This document shows, piece after piece, positions 34,923 to 43,579 of a stretch of DNA of 64,000 nucleotides. Made by a program: the position numbers and the translations under genes. The notes beneath the pieces are model-generated. The model searched no databases. It was not told where the DNA came from and worked only from the letters and a program-made list of their open reading frames with translations. Every line of letters starts with the position of its first letter. The stretch's first letter is position 1. Location: the NCBI RefSeq assembly GCF_003967355.1, contig NZ_BIFH01000025.1:124001-188000 (forward strand). The letters run 5' to 3'. This stretch comes from Embleya hyalina. GTDB taxonomy: Bacteria; Actinomycetota; Actinomycetes; Streptomycetales; Streptomycetaceae.

Positions 34923-35423
34923 TCAGGCGGTTCGCGCACGCGAGGAGAGAGAGGACGCATCACCCGTCGCCTCGTCCATGACGGGCGCGGCGGCGTTGCG
35001 CAGGGATTCGAGGCCCTTCAGCAGCATCGCCCGGGACTCGCCCGACATGCGCGCCGTGACGACCGCCAGTTCCTGCTCACGGCGGGCCCGCAGATCCGCC
35101 AGGAAGGCGCAGCCCCGCCCACTGAGCCGCAACTGGAGCTCACGGCGGCTGTTGGCACTGGGCAGGCGCTCGACGAACCCCACCGCCTGGAGGCGGTCAC
35201 ACAGACGACTCGTCGAGGAAGGCGTCGACCGCAAGCCGTCGGCCAACGTACGCAGGTTGATGCCCTCGTGCCGCTCCAGCAGAAACAGCACGCGCAGCTG
35301 TGACGGCGAAACGGGGGCCGTGGACGCACGCCCCAACAACATCTCGAGCAACTCGGCCGCCGCGGTCGCCACACGCGCCGTCTCGTCCGACTGGTCGTGT
35401 CGAGAGAAGGTAACCCCGCTCAC
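34923..35423 (-). CDS. MarR-family transcriptional regulator
   Basis: A 166-residue winged-helix protein with the MarR pattern: recognition helix near LRTLADGLRSTPSSTSRLCD and wing near LPSANSRRELQLRLSGRG. GTG 35423 has GGAG about 10 bases upstream. It is divergent from the PP2C gene at 35586, with 162 bases between them, so it likely regulates that gene and itself. Ligand unknown. Confidence 0.88.
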   Translation of the reverse strand: MSGVTFSRHDQSDETARVATAAAELLEMLLGRASTAPVSPSQLRVLFLLERHEGINLRTLADGLRSTPSSTSRLCDRLQAVGFVERLPSANSRRELQLRLSGRGCAFLADLRARREQELAVVTARMSGESRAMLLKGLESLRNAAAPVMDEATGDASSLSSRARTA

Positions 35424-35585
35424 CGCCTTACTCCGACGCCCGATACGGCCGCCTCTCCGATGGCCGTGCCGTCACCACAATAGACGCTATAAAGGCGATT
35501 GATTCGACAGGCCGTCCGGCCGCTCGCCGAACACGCCTTGAGGGTGCCCCGTACCGCATCCGCAGAGAACGGCTGAAGAAGAACT
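35424..35585. promoter_or_regulatory. Divergent promoter region marR-like / PP2C
   Basis: An AT-rich core around 35476-35502 (AATAGACGCTATAAAGGCG) is the likely site of both promoters. A MarR operator is expected, but only a weak inverted repeat (AATAGACGC / GGCGATT) is seen. Confidence 0.4.
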
Positions 35586-36833
35586 GTGAACGTATACGAG
35601 GAAGCCGAGCGTGCGCTGCGCTCCGCACCCGCTCCCGGGCTGCTGGACGCCATCCGCGGTGTGCTCACGCGGCACTACCGGGCAGGAGCCGTCGACCTGT
35701 TGATGGCCGACTACAGCCTGACCGTCCTGCTGTCGGTGTCCGCGCCCGGTCCGGCCACCGAACACCTCTCCATCGACAACAGCCCCCAGGGTCGGGTCTT
35801 CGGCGCACAGGAACCCGCGCACGAGCGACACGGAGCGGACACGGTCGTACACCTCCCGGTGACGGTACGCGGCGACCGTCTCGGCATCCTCTCCGTCACC
35901 CTCCCGACCGACGCCTGTTCACCGGCCGTACGGACCGAACTCCTCGACATCGCCGAGATGCTCGCCCACGCGCTCACCGTCGCCGAACGCGACACCGACC
36001 TCTACCTCCGGGCCCGACGCAAGGACCGGCTGACCCTCGCGGCCGAGATGCAGTGGCAACTCCTGCCCGGCCACGCCTGCCGGCGCGACGAATACGCCAT
36101 CGGCGCCCAGCTCGAACCCGCCTACGCCGTCCACGGCGACAACTTCGACTGGTCCGCCACCGCGGACCGCCTCACGCTGACGGTGACCAACGGCATGGGC
36201 GAGGGCATCGACGCCGCCCTCCTCAGCAACCTCACGATCAACGCCCTGCGCAACGCCCGACGCGCCGGCATCCCCCTCGCCGACCAAGCGGCCCTCGCCG
36301 ACCAGGCCGTCTACGCCCGGCACCGCGGCGACGCCTACCTGTCCGTCCTGCTGCTGGACTTCGAACTGGCCACCGGACGGGTGCAGGTGATCGACGCCGG
36401 ATCCCCACGCCTGTTGCTGCTGCGCGAGGGAACGGTGAGTGCGATCGACTTCGAGGCGCAACTGCCCCTGGGCATGTTCGAGGAGACCGACTACACAGCG
36501 CAGGAATTCCCGGTCCGTCCCGGCGACCGGCTGGTGTTCGTCAGCGACGGAGTCCACGCGGTCGCCTCGCCGGCCGGCGAAGCCTACGGCGATCGCGCGC
36601 TGGCCCGGGCGATCAGCGCCACCCGACTGCTGCCGCCCGCCGAGATGCCCCGCGCCGTCCTGCGCGAACTCGCCGGCCACCGCGGGCGCCCGACCCCCGA
36701 CGACGACGCCCTGATCGTCTGCCTCGACTGGTACGGCCGACCCACCGCACCCAACGGCCCGCCGACCGACCACACCGAACGAACCCACGCCCACCCGTCC
36801 CCCCTTCGGGCCGCACCGCACGCTCCGCGCTGA
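35586..36833 (+). CDS. Degenerate PP2C/SpoIIE-family protein
   Basis: A 415-residue protein with a GAF-like N-terminal half (~20-135) and a SpoIIE-type C-terminal domain (~150-385). Metal motifs are altered: GDNFDW replaces GGDWYD, and TNGMGEG replaces GDVxGHG, so the second metal Asp is Asn; SDGV and the final DDDAL remain. It may be a weak or altered phosphatase. The start is GTG 35586 with AAGAAG upstream. The tail after ~385 is polar and low in complexity. Confidence 0.85.
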   Translation: MNVYEEAERALRSAPAPGLLDAIRGVLTRHYRAGAVDLLMADYSLTVLLSVSAPGPATEHLSIDNSPQGRVFGAQEPAHERHGADTVVHLPVTVRGDRLGILSVTLPTDACSPAVRTELLDIAEMLAHALTVAERDTDLYLRARRKDRLTLAAEMQWQLLPGHACRRDEYAIGAQLEPAYAVHGDNFDWSATADRLTLTVTNGMGEGIDAALLSNLTINALRNARRAGIPLADQAALADQAVYARHRGDAYLSVLLLDFELATGRVQVIDAGSPRLLLLREGTVSAIDFEAQLPLGMFEETDYTAQEFPVRPGDRLVFVSDGVHAVASPAGEAYGDRALARAISATRLLPPAEMPRAVLRELAGHRGRPTPDDDALIVCLDWYGRPTAPNGPPTDHTERTHAHPSPLRAAPHAPR

Positions 36834-37521
36834 CGACGCGGCGGGCCCGAGGCACGTTCGGACGTAAGCCGTGTCCGCTCCCCACCCGGCCACCGCGTAT
36901 CGCGTCCGCGGGGGCCGGGGGGACGCGACGCGCGGGGCACCGGGGCTGTCCCGGTCTCCGGGCCGGGCACCGGACTCCGGGAGGGCACTGTGGCAGCGCC
37001 GCCCCGAACAAGGCGTGCGAGGGACTCGGCATCGGCTTCGTCCCTACGGCCCGCTCGACAATGGCTTCCGCACCGCCCAGATCCCACTTCCATGCGGACG
37101 CGCGCCCACCACCGCCATCCGCCGGATGCCGGCCGAGACCCCATGTCACCCGTGACCCGACGCCGACCTCGCACGACTCACCGGAGACCGACGTCCACAA
37201 CGGGCCATGTCGGCTCGACGAACCGGCAGTCCGGGACCTGCAGCAGGTCGAAAACGTCCTGACAGCGTCCCGATGCCGCCGCCCACGACGCCGCCGCGCG
37301 ACGTGAGCCCCGGAACCGGCCGGGGTACGGCCAGGCTCGGGCGTACGGCTCCGCCCGCGCCCGTCGGCAGCCGTGCCCTGTCCCACGACGCCGCCGGAGG
37401 CCCTGCCCGCGCGTGATGACGCACCCGGCACGGCTGCGTACCCGGGTGGTTGCCCGCCGGACGAACGGAGCAACGGCCTCCGGCGGCCTGCGCCCGTCCC
37501 GTCACAGAGCGCGGGCCCGTG
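36834..37521. other. Long non-coding stretch, nothing recognised
   Basis: Nearly 690 bases. Frames on both strands give arginine- and proline-rich nonsense with no recognisable motifs; no strong hairpin is seen. Confidence 0.4.
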
Positions 37522-37767
37522 CTACGCGTCGGCGATCCGTGCGCTCCAGCCATCGGGGAGTTCCGCCTCGTCCACGGTGATGGCCTCGATCGTCCCGGTG
37601 ACGGGGTCGATGTCGACCTGCACCCCGTCGCCCGCGTAGCGAGGATGGCCGGTGGCTCCCTCCTCGCCGGTGGGGCGAACCGTCGCCGACCGCACGGCCG
37701 GCCCCCGCGCCGTCGGAGGCATGTCCTGCGCGTTGTACGGATAGATCAACACCTCGAAGTCGTCCAT
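37522..37767 (-). CDS. Small acidic hypothetical protein (81 aa)
   Basis: An acidic 81-residue protein opening MDDFEVLIYPYN and ending WSARIADA, with good codon bias. GGGTAAGGGCG precedes the ATG. A central segment (VDIDPVTGTIEAITVDEAEL) looks like two beta strands. No family recognised; judged real by codon usage and composition. It stands alone. Confidence 0.6.
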   Translation of the reverse strand: MDDFEVLIYPYNAQDMPPTARGPAVRSATVRPTGEEGATGHPRYAGDGVQVDIDPVTGTIEAITVDEAELPDGWSARIADA

Positions 37768-38293
37768 CCCGCGCCCTTACCCGCCAACGACCGCGAGCAC
37801 GGGCGCCTCGTGAAAATCGGCCGCACGTGCCGGGCGGCACCCACCACAACAGCGCACCGGTGTTCGAGGGGTTCGCCGGACATCAGGCGTGACTCGATCG
37901 ATCTCCCGCATGGCCTTGTCGAGCTCCGGTCCGCGAGGTGTCGCGCGCCCACGTGGAACGGGTGACCCTGTCCGACACGCCGCGCCCTCGACGCCGGAGC
38001 CGTGCCCGTGCGCGGCGCCGAACCCGGACCGGACTCGACACCCGAGCGAGGCATCCGAATCCTGGCCCAACAGGCGGGCGAGCAAGCCCGGGCCGACGCG
38101 CGATTTCGCCCGTCACGCGGTCTGGGACCGGCTACACCCGGGCCAACGAGACGCGGTCGCCGACATCGGGGCCGGCCCCGACACCACCGGACCCGCCACG
38201 ACGAGGCGGCGGGCGCTCACGGCGAGCACGCCGCTGTGCGCGAGCCGCAACGGGCCTCGCGCGACGCCACACCCGGCAGTGGTGCCGTGCGGA
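37768..38293. other. Intergenic region, no gene recognised
   Basis: About 525 bases between two minus-strand genes. No frame has convincing codon bias or motifs. Confidence 0.35.
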
Positions 38294-39112
38294 TTACCAC
38301 GCTTCGCTGGAGCGAGCGAGCGCCGCGTACGCCACGGCCGGCGGTAGTTGTGGCTGCCAACGGGCGTCCGCCGTGTACAGGAGGAAGACCACGGTGCTGT
38401 CGCGACGGGCGATCGCGCTGAGCTCGACGCGTTCGCCCAGCCCCTGACGCCACAGGGACACATCGACGATCCCTCCCTGGTCGATACGACTCCTCATGCC
38501 GCAGAGGTCTGTCCAGACATACAGGCCGTTGGCGACACGCAGCGCCTCTGCCCGATCGTCGAAGGAGACGACGATCTCGGAGAACGATGCCGTCGGGCTC
38601 GTCTCGCTGCTGTAGCGGAACATTCGCGCGTGTCGAATCCCGGCGGGCCGAATCCCGCGGATTGCGCGCGTGTCGTCGCAAGGATCACCCGTGAACGGTG
38701 CTTGGCTCGTGGAGGTGCCGGTCGGCTGCCGGGAAGTCACGTTTATGAACTCTTTGTAGTTCCGGGAGGTGTGGGTCAGCCTCCAGGGAGCAAGTTCGGG
38801 CGGGAGCTGCCGGGAGGTGAGCGGACCGCTGGTCGCGGGACCGCCTCGCAACGCGCCACCGAGGTCCGTGGACCGTACGCCGAGGACGGACACCACGATC
38901 ACGATGGCCGCGGCGACGCCGAGAGCGATCCGTCGCCGGAGGCGTCGCTGCCGTCCTCGCCGGCGCGCCGATGCCGCGGGGCGCGGCCTCACGGCGGCTT
39001 CGGTGCGCACTGCGAGGGCGCCCAAGTACTCGGTCAGTACCGTCTGTTCGTGGCGTTCCGACGATGCGCGGCGTTCGTTGGTGCCACCGGGCACCCCGCT
39101 CGTTTCACCCAT
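38294..39112 (-). CDS. Membrane protein coupled to the ECF sigma factor (anti-sigma candidate)
   Basis: The 272-residue protein has a ~60-residue cytoplasmic N-terminus ending in a very basic stretch, one membrane helix (~62-80, IALGVAAAIVIVVSVLGV) and a ~190-residue extracellular domain of no known family. Its ATG overlaps the sigma-factor stop by eight bases. Position and topology fit an anti-sigma factor, but no zinc HxxxCxxC motif is seen in the N-terminus, so the role is inferred. Confidence 0.8.
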   Translation of the reverse strand: MGETSGVPGGTNERRASSERHEQTVLTEYLGALAVRTEAAVRPRPAASARRRGRQRRLRRRIALGVAAAIVIVVSVLGVRSTDLGGALRGGPATSGPLTSRQLPPELAPWRLTHTSRNYKEFINVTSRQPTGTSTSQAPFTGDPCDDTRAIRGIRPAGIRHARMFRYSSETSPTASFSEIVVSFDDRAEALRVANGLYVWTDLCGMRSRIDQGGIVDVSLWRQGLGERVELSAIARRDSTVVFLLYTADARWQPQLPPAVAYAALARSSEAW

Positions 39113-39653
39113 GGCGCACCTCCGCGGTGTCCGTTCGCCCCGCGACCTCTCGCGGGGGGTCGGGGGTGGTCGTGGTCAGGTCGACGGCCAGTGCGCGGCG
39201 TGCGCGGGTGAGCCGGACCCGGACCGCGCCGGCCGTTATCCCCAGGTCTTCGGCGATTTCCTCGATGGGCAGGTCGTAGAGGTGGAACAGCACGACGACC
39301 AGGCGTTGGCCGACGGGCAGCCGCCGCAGGGCCCAGACCAGGTCGACGTGGTCCGGCGTCGGATCGGGAACGTGTCCGGAGCCGCCGAGCCGCAGATGGG
39401 CCCGCAGCCGGTGGCACGAGCGTCGCCAACTGCTCACGGCCAGACGCAGCGCCACCGTGCGCACCCAGGCGGCCGGGTCCCGGGCGGCCGAGACGGTGGG
39501 CCATCGTTCCCAGGCTCGGGCGAAGGCTTCGTGCACGGCGTCCTCGGCCTCGGTCACGTCACCGGTGAGCTGGTAGACCGCTGCGATCAGCCGACGCGAG
39601 GTGCTCCCATACAACGCGTCGAAGTCCGTTCGTAAGTCCTCGTCGTCCCGCAT
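39105..39653 (-). CDS. ECF-family RNA polymerase sigma factor (SigE-like)
   Basis: A 182-residue sigma-70 factor with regions 2 (~20-85, LTGDVTEAEDAVHEAFARAW) and 4 (~115-165, LPIEEIAEDLGITAGAVRVR). It directs polymerase to an extracytoplasmic-stress-type regulon. ATG 39653 follows GGGGGC. The frame is open upstream, but that part lacks sigma homology. It is probably autoregulated from 39700-39726 and coupled to the membrane protein downstream. Confidence 0.9.
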   Translation of the reverse strand: MRDDEDLRTDFDALYGSTSRRLIAAVYQLTGDVTEAEDAVHEAFARAWERWPTVSAARDPAAWVRTVALRLAVSSWRRSCHRLRAHLRLGGSGHVPDPTPDHVDLVWALRRLPVGQRLVVVLFHLYDLPIEEIAEDLGITAGAVRVRLTRARRALAVDLTTTTPDPPREVAGRTDTAEVRHG

Positions 39654-39699
39654 CCGTTCGCCCCCGATGTCGGCTGCCGTACGCCCTCGTCGAAAGGAG

Positions 39700-39726
39700 G
39701 ACGCCCGGGCGGGCCGGAATGTTACA
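39700..39726 (-). promoter_or_regulatory. ECF-type promoter upstream of the sigma gene
   Basis: On the minus strand TGTAAC (39726-39721) and CGTC (39703-39700) are 17 bases apart, matching the AAC-N16/17-CGTC pattern of many ECF promoters. This suggests autoregulation. Confidence 0.5.
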
Positions 39727-40084
39727 CGCGCGCACGCGAATCGACTCCGGCCGGCGGAGCGGCGGCGGACGCCGTGGGCCCGGGAGTGAGCCTGTTCCAC
39801 CTGACGGGGCCGCCCGTTCGAGGTCCGGAGTCCACGAGCCTCGGGGCCGGACCGCAACGTCGCCCTGCGCTGCCCGAACCGTCCCCAGGGCAGGCGCCGC
39901 CGTGTCCCGGAGATCCCGATGGCGGACATGTGCAGGGTGTCCACGATCAAGGGGAAACCTCACCGAACACCACCCCGGAAGCACGGACGGGTACGACGAT
40001 GTCGGTGATCTCCTGCATGAACGCCGTGATCGCCCTCCTGCTACCTCGCCGGGGTTCGCGAAGGCCCGCTTCAGTGGCCCGAGT
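39727..40084. other. Intergenic region, no gene recognised
   Basis: About 360 bases between the sigma promoter and the TetR stop. Nothing coding or repetitive is seen. Confidence 0.4.
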
Positions 40085-40729
40085 TCACGGTCGCGGCGGC
40101 GTATGGGTCGGATCGGGAAGGTTGGTCGGACCTGCGTCGGGCGCGTGGTGCGGGTCCTGGTGCCATGCCGCGACGCGCTGCGCCAAACCGTCCACCATGA
40201 GGGCCAGTCCCGCCTCGAACGCCGACTCGTTGTCGATCGTCGGGACGACGGGGTGGTCCGTCCCGACGGCGAGGGCGGTGTCCGCCTGCTCTTCCAGGAC
40301 GCTGCCGACCGTGTAGCGGCCGGCGGCCAGCATTGCCATCCGGGCGTCCTGTTCGGGAAGGCCGGACGCAAGCAGGAACTGCATCTTGTGGGCGATCCGG
40401 TCGAGGTCCGCCCCGCCGGGCATGCTTCCGGCATGGAGTCGTGCGCCGTCGCGGTGCATCAGCAGCGTGCGACGGAAGTCGCGGGTGTTCTCGAGGAACC
40501 AGTCCCGCCAGTGGTCACCGGGCCGCGGTAGCGGAGCCGCCGCATGCGGTGCCATGGCGGCCTGGGCCATCGCACCGAGCAGCTCCCTCTTGTTCCGGAA
40601 GTGGTAGTAGAGGGACGGTTGTTCGACGCCCAGGCGCTTGGCCAGCCGCCGGGTGCTGACAGCGTCCAGGCCGACTTCGTCCAGCAGGTCGAGTGCCTCG
40701 CCGACGACGTTCTCGCGGTTCACCTTCAC
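40085..40729 (-). CDS. TetR-class regulator (tetracycline-repressor type)
   Basis: A 214-residue protein whose DNA-binding helix (VSTRRLAKRLGVEQPSLYYH) and C-terminal domain (HRDGARLHAG, MAMLAAGRYTVGSVLEEQ) follow the order of true tetracycline repressors. The GTG start at 40729 lies 6 bases after a TAGATT -10 (minus strand 40741-40736), so it is probably leaderless. Two tetO-like palindromes lie just upstream, facing a broken monooxygenase and the MMPL exporter. A planar polyketide inducer is plausible. Confidence 0.92.
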   Translation of the reverse strand: MKVNRENVVGEALDLLDEVGLDAVSTRRLAKRLGVEQPSLYYHFRNKRELLGAMAQAAMAPHAAAPLPRPGDHWRDWFLENTRDFRRTLLMHRDGARLHAGSMPGGADLDRIAHKMQFLLASGLPEQDARMAMLAAGRYTVGSVLEEQADTALAVGTDHPVVPTIDNESAFEAGLALMVDGLAQRVAAWHQDPHHAPDAGPTNLPDPTHTPPRP

Positions 40730-40738
40730 GTTGACAAT

Positions 40739-40751
40739 CTATCGGTGATAG
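40739..40751. promoter_or_regulatory. tetO-like operator 1
   Basis: CTATCGGTGATAG differs from the Tn10 tetO2 core CTATCAGTGATAG at one position. It overlaps the -10 of the tetR-like gene, so it should mediate autorepression. Confidence 0.8.
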
Positions 40752-40769
40752 GTGACGCTGCAAATCTGC

Positions 40770-40782
40770 CTATCACCGATAG
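40770..40782. promoter_or_regulatory. tetO-like operator 2
   Basis: CTATCACCGATAG is the reverse complement of operator 1; flanking bases also match. Centres are 31 bases apart, close to the tetO1-tetO2 spacing of classical tetR/tetA regions. Confidence 0.8.
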
Positions 40783-40805
40783 AAACGAGGCCGCGCCGTG
40801 ACCGT

Positions 40806-41045
40806 CCCCGGCCTGCCGGCTCGCCCGGGGCGGTGACCGAGTGACCGTCGTCGAACGCTTCCCGGCGCTGCGGGCCACCGGCGCCCGGGCCGACCTCCGT
40901 GGCCAAGGCATCGACGCGGTCACGCGCATGGGGCTCCTCGACGCGGTCGGGGGCAAGCTCGTGGACGAAGCCGGCGTCGCCTTCGTCGACGCACGCGGCA
41001 AGGCACGGGCGACCGTCGTGGCCGACACCTCCGGCCGGGGCCGAC
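40806..41045 (+). pseudogene. Remnant of a FAD-dependent (TetX/PHBH-like) monooxygenase
   Basis: The plus-strand frame reads LARGGDRVTVVERFPALRAT and continues to about VADTSGRG, matching residues ~20-95 of FAD monooxygenases where the first Rossmann strand leads to VTVVER. The N-terminal GxGxxG part is missing and nothing of the remaining ~300 residues is recognisable. It occupies the position expected of the original tetR-controlled gene. Confidence 0.65.
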
Positions 41046-41262
41046 AGACCCTCGGGCGCCGCCTTGGCGCGCCTCCCGCTCTGCTCGTACTGCCGTTTCA
41101 GTACGCCGCAGTGTCGCCGAGCGCCGGACGACGAGGATGCACCCGGTCACCAACGATGGAGTCACGGCTCCGGCACCACGCGCCCGCGTGGCCCACGCGG
41201 CCAAATCGTGGCCTCGTTGCCGTCGCACAGCCTTTCCCTCCTGCCGACTGGAGCGCCTCGTC

Positions 41263-43473
41263 ATGGCTTCACTGCTCTACCGACTCGGTCGACTGTCCTT
41301 CCGACAACGCCGGTACTTCGCCCTCGTGTGGATCGTGCTCCTGGCGGCGGGCGCCTTCGCCGCAGCCACGGCGCCGGCGGCCGAGGACGACGGATTCTCG
41401 ATGCCGGGCACCGAATCGCAGCGGGCCTTCGACCTGATGGACGAACGTTTCCCCGGCGGAAACGCGGAGGGCGCCGACGCACGGATCGTCTTCGCCGCCC
41501 CCGACGGGCGGAAGGTGACCGCCGGCGACAGCAGGGCGGCGGTGGACAGGGTCGTCGAAGCGGTCGCCCGCGGCCCTCAGGTCAAGGAGGTCCTGAACCC
41601 CTTCACGCAGGACGACAACACCGTCAGCAAGGACGGCACCACCGCCTACGCGACCGTCACCTACAACGCGGTGAGCGACGACCTGACCGAGGCGACGAAG
41701 AAGTCCCTCATGGACGCCGTCCAGGACGGTCGGGACGCCGGCCTGACCGTGGAGGTCGGCGGATCGGCCGTGGACGCGGGCCCCGAACTCGGCGGCGTCA
41801 CCGAGCTGATCGGCATCGGGGTCGCGGCGGTGGTGCTGCTCCTCACCTTCCGGGCGCTGGTCGCCGCCGGTCTTCCGCTGATCACCGCGCTCGTCGGTCT
41901 CGCCGCGGGAATCTGCGCGATCATCGCCGCGGGCATGTCCACCACGACGATCACCCTGGCACTCATGCTGGGCCTGGCCGTGGGGATCGACTACGCGCTG
42001 TTCATCGTCTCGCGATATCGGGCGGAACGAGCCGAGGGGCACACGGCGGAGGAGGCGGCCGGTCTGGCGGTGGGCACGGCGGGATCCGCCGTCGTCTTCG
42101 CCGGAGCCACGGTCGTCATCGCGCTGGCCGGGCTGTCGGTGGCGGGCGTCCCCATGCTGACCGACATGGGGCTGGCCGCCGCCGGGACCGTCGTGGTCGC
42201 CGTACTGGTCGCGCTGACCCTGCTGCCCGCGCTGCTGGGCTTCTTCCCCCGGGCCGTGCTGCCCCGCGCACACCGCGCACCGGGGCGGCCGACCCCGCCG
42301 GCCAAGGAGCCCGCGGGCAGCCGGTGGGCCCGCTTCGTCATCCGCAGGCCGCTGGCCATGCTGCTGCTCGGCGTCGCGGGCCTGGGCGTGGTCGCCGTCC
42401 CGGCGCTGGACCTGCAGCTCACCCTGCCGGGCGACGAGGCTCAGCCCACCTCGACCACCCAGCGGCGCGCCTACGACGCACTGGCCGACGGATTCGGCGC
42501 CGGCTTCAACGGGCCCTTGACCGTGGTCGTCGACGCCAAGGACGCCGCCGACCCGAAGACGGTCGTCACCCGGGCCACCGAGATCCTCACCGCCACCGAC
42601 GGAGTGGTGGACGTCTCGCCGGCCGTGTTCAACGAGGCCGGCGACACCGCCGTCGTCACCGCCGTACCCGGCACCGGCCCGAGCGCCACCGCGACCAAGG
42701 ACCTCGTCAAGGCCATCCGCGCCCAAGCGAACGAACTGGAGTCCGACGCGGGCGCATCCATGCTGGTGACCGGTCGGACCGCCATGAACATCGACGTCTC
42801 GAACAAGGTCACCGCGGCGCTCATCCCCTACCTCGCCGTCGTGGTGGGCCTGGCCGTCGTGCTCCTGATGGTCGTGTTCCGCTCGGTGCTCGTACCGCTC
42901 AAGGCGGCCTTGGGCTTCCTGCTCTCGGTCGCCGCGTCCTTCGGCGTGATCGTCGCGGTGTTCCAGTGGGGATGGCTGAGCGGCCCGCTCGGTGTCGCAC
43001 AGACCGGGCCGGTGATGAGCATGATGCCGATCTTCCTGATCGGCGTGGTCTTCGGCCTGGCCATGGACTACGAGGTCTTCCTCGTGACCCGCGTCCGGGA
43101 AGCCTTCGTCCGCGGCGAGCACCCTTCCCAGGCCGTCGTCACCGGCTTCCGGCACAGCGCCCGGGTCGTCGTGGCCGCCGCCGTCATCATGATCGCCGTG
43201 TTCGCAGGCTTCATCGGCATGACGGACTCCATGATCAAGATGCTGGGCCTGGGCCTGGCCTCCGCCGTCTTCTTCGACGCCTTCATCGTCCGGATGACCA
43301 TGGTCCCCGCGGCCCTCGCCCTGCTGGGTCGCACGGCGTGGTGGCTGCCCCGCCCGCTGGCCCGGGTACTGCCCGACATGGACGTCGAGGGCGAGAAGCT
43401 GACCCGGCGCCTCACCCTTGACATCGCCCTGCCGGCACAGGCCACACACCGGGAGGAATCGGTGAACACCTGA
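41263..43473 (+). CDS. MMPL/RND-family exporter
   Basis: A 736-residue membrane protein with the duplicated MMPL architecture: each half has one N-terminal helix, a large extracellular domain and five helices, with proton-relay motifs GIDYALFIVSR (~242) and AMDYEVFLVTR (~602). Actinobacterial MMPL proteins export lipids or hydrophobic antibiotics. ATG 41263 has CTGGAGC upstream. It lies downstream of the tetO-like pair and 106 bases before a two-component system. Confidence 0.92.
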   Translation: MASLLYRLGRLSFRQRRYFALVWIVLLAAGAFAAATAPAAEDDGFSMPGTESQRAFDLMDERFPGGNAEGADARIVFAAPDGRKVTAGDSRAAVDRVVEAVARGPQVKEVLNPFTQDDNTVSKDGTTAYATVTYNAVSDDLTEATKKSLMDAVQDGRDAGLTVEVGGSAVDAGPELGGVTELIGIGVAAVVLLLTFRALVAAGLPLITALVGLAAGICAIIAAGMSTTTITLALMLGLAVGIDYALFIVSRYRAERAEGHTAEEAAGLAVGTAGSAVVFAGATVVIALAGLSVAGVPMLTDMGLAAAGTVVVAVLVALTLLPALLGFFPRAVLPRAHRAPGRPTPPAKEPAGSRWARFVIRRPLAMLLLGVAGLGVVAVPALDLQLTLPGDEAQPTSTTQRRAYDALADGFGAGFNGPLTVVVDAKDAADPKTVVTRATEILTATDGVVDVSPAVFNEAGDTAVVTAVPGTGPSATATKDLVKAIRAQANELESDAGASMLVTGRTAMNIDVSNKVTAALIPYLAVVVGLAVVLLMVVFRSVLVPLKAALGFLLSVAASFGVIVAVFQWGWLSGPLGVAQTGPVMSMMPIFLIGVVFGLAMDYEVFLVTRVREAFVRGEHPSQAVVTGFRHSARVVVAAAVIMIAVFAGFIGMTDSMIKMLGLGLASAVFFDAFIVRMTMVPAALALLGRTAWWLPRPLARVLPDMDVEGEKLTRRLTLDIALPAQATHREESVNT

Positions 43474-43579
43474 GCCCGCGGACCGCCTCGGGCCGCCCGC
43501 AGTGGCACGGGTGGCCCGACGCCGTTCCGCAAGGCAGACCCCGACCGACGACAAGGCAACGACCGACCGAGGAGCCCCC

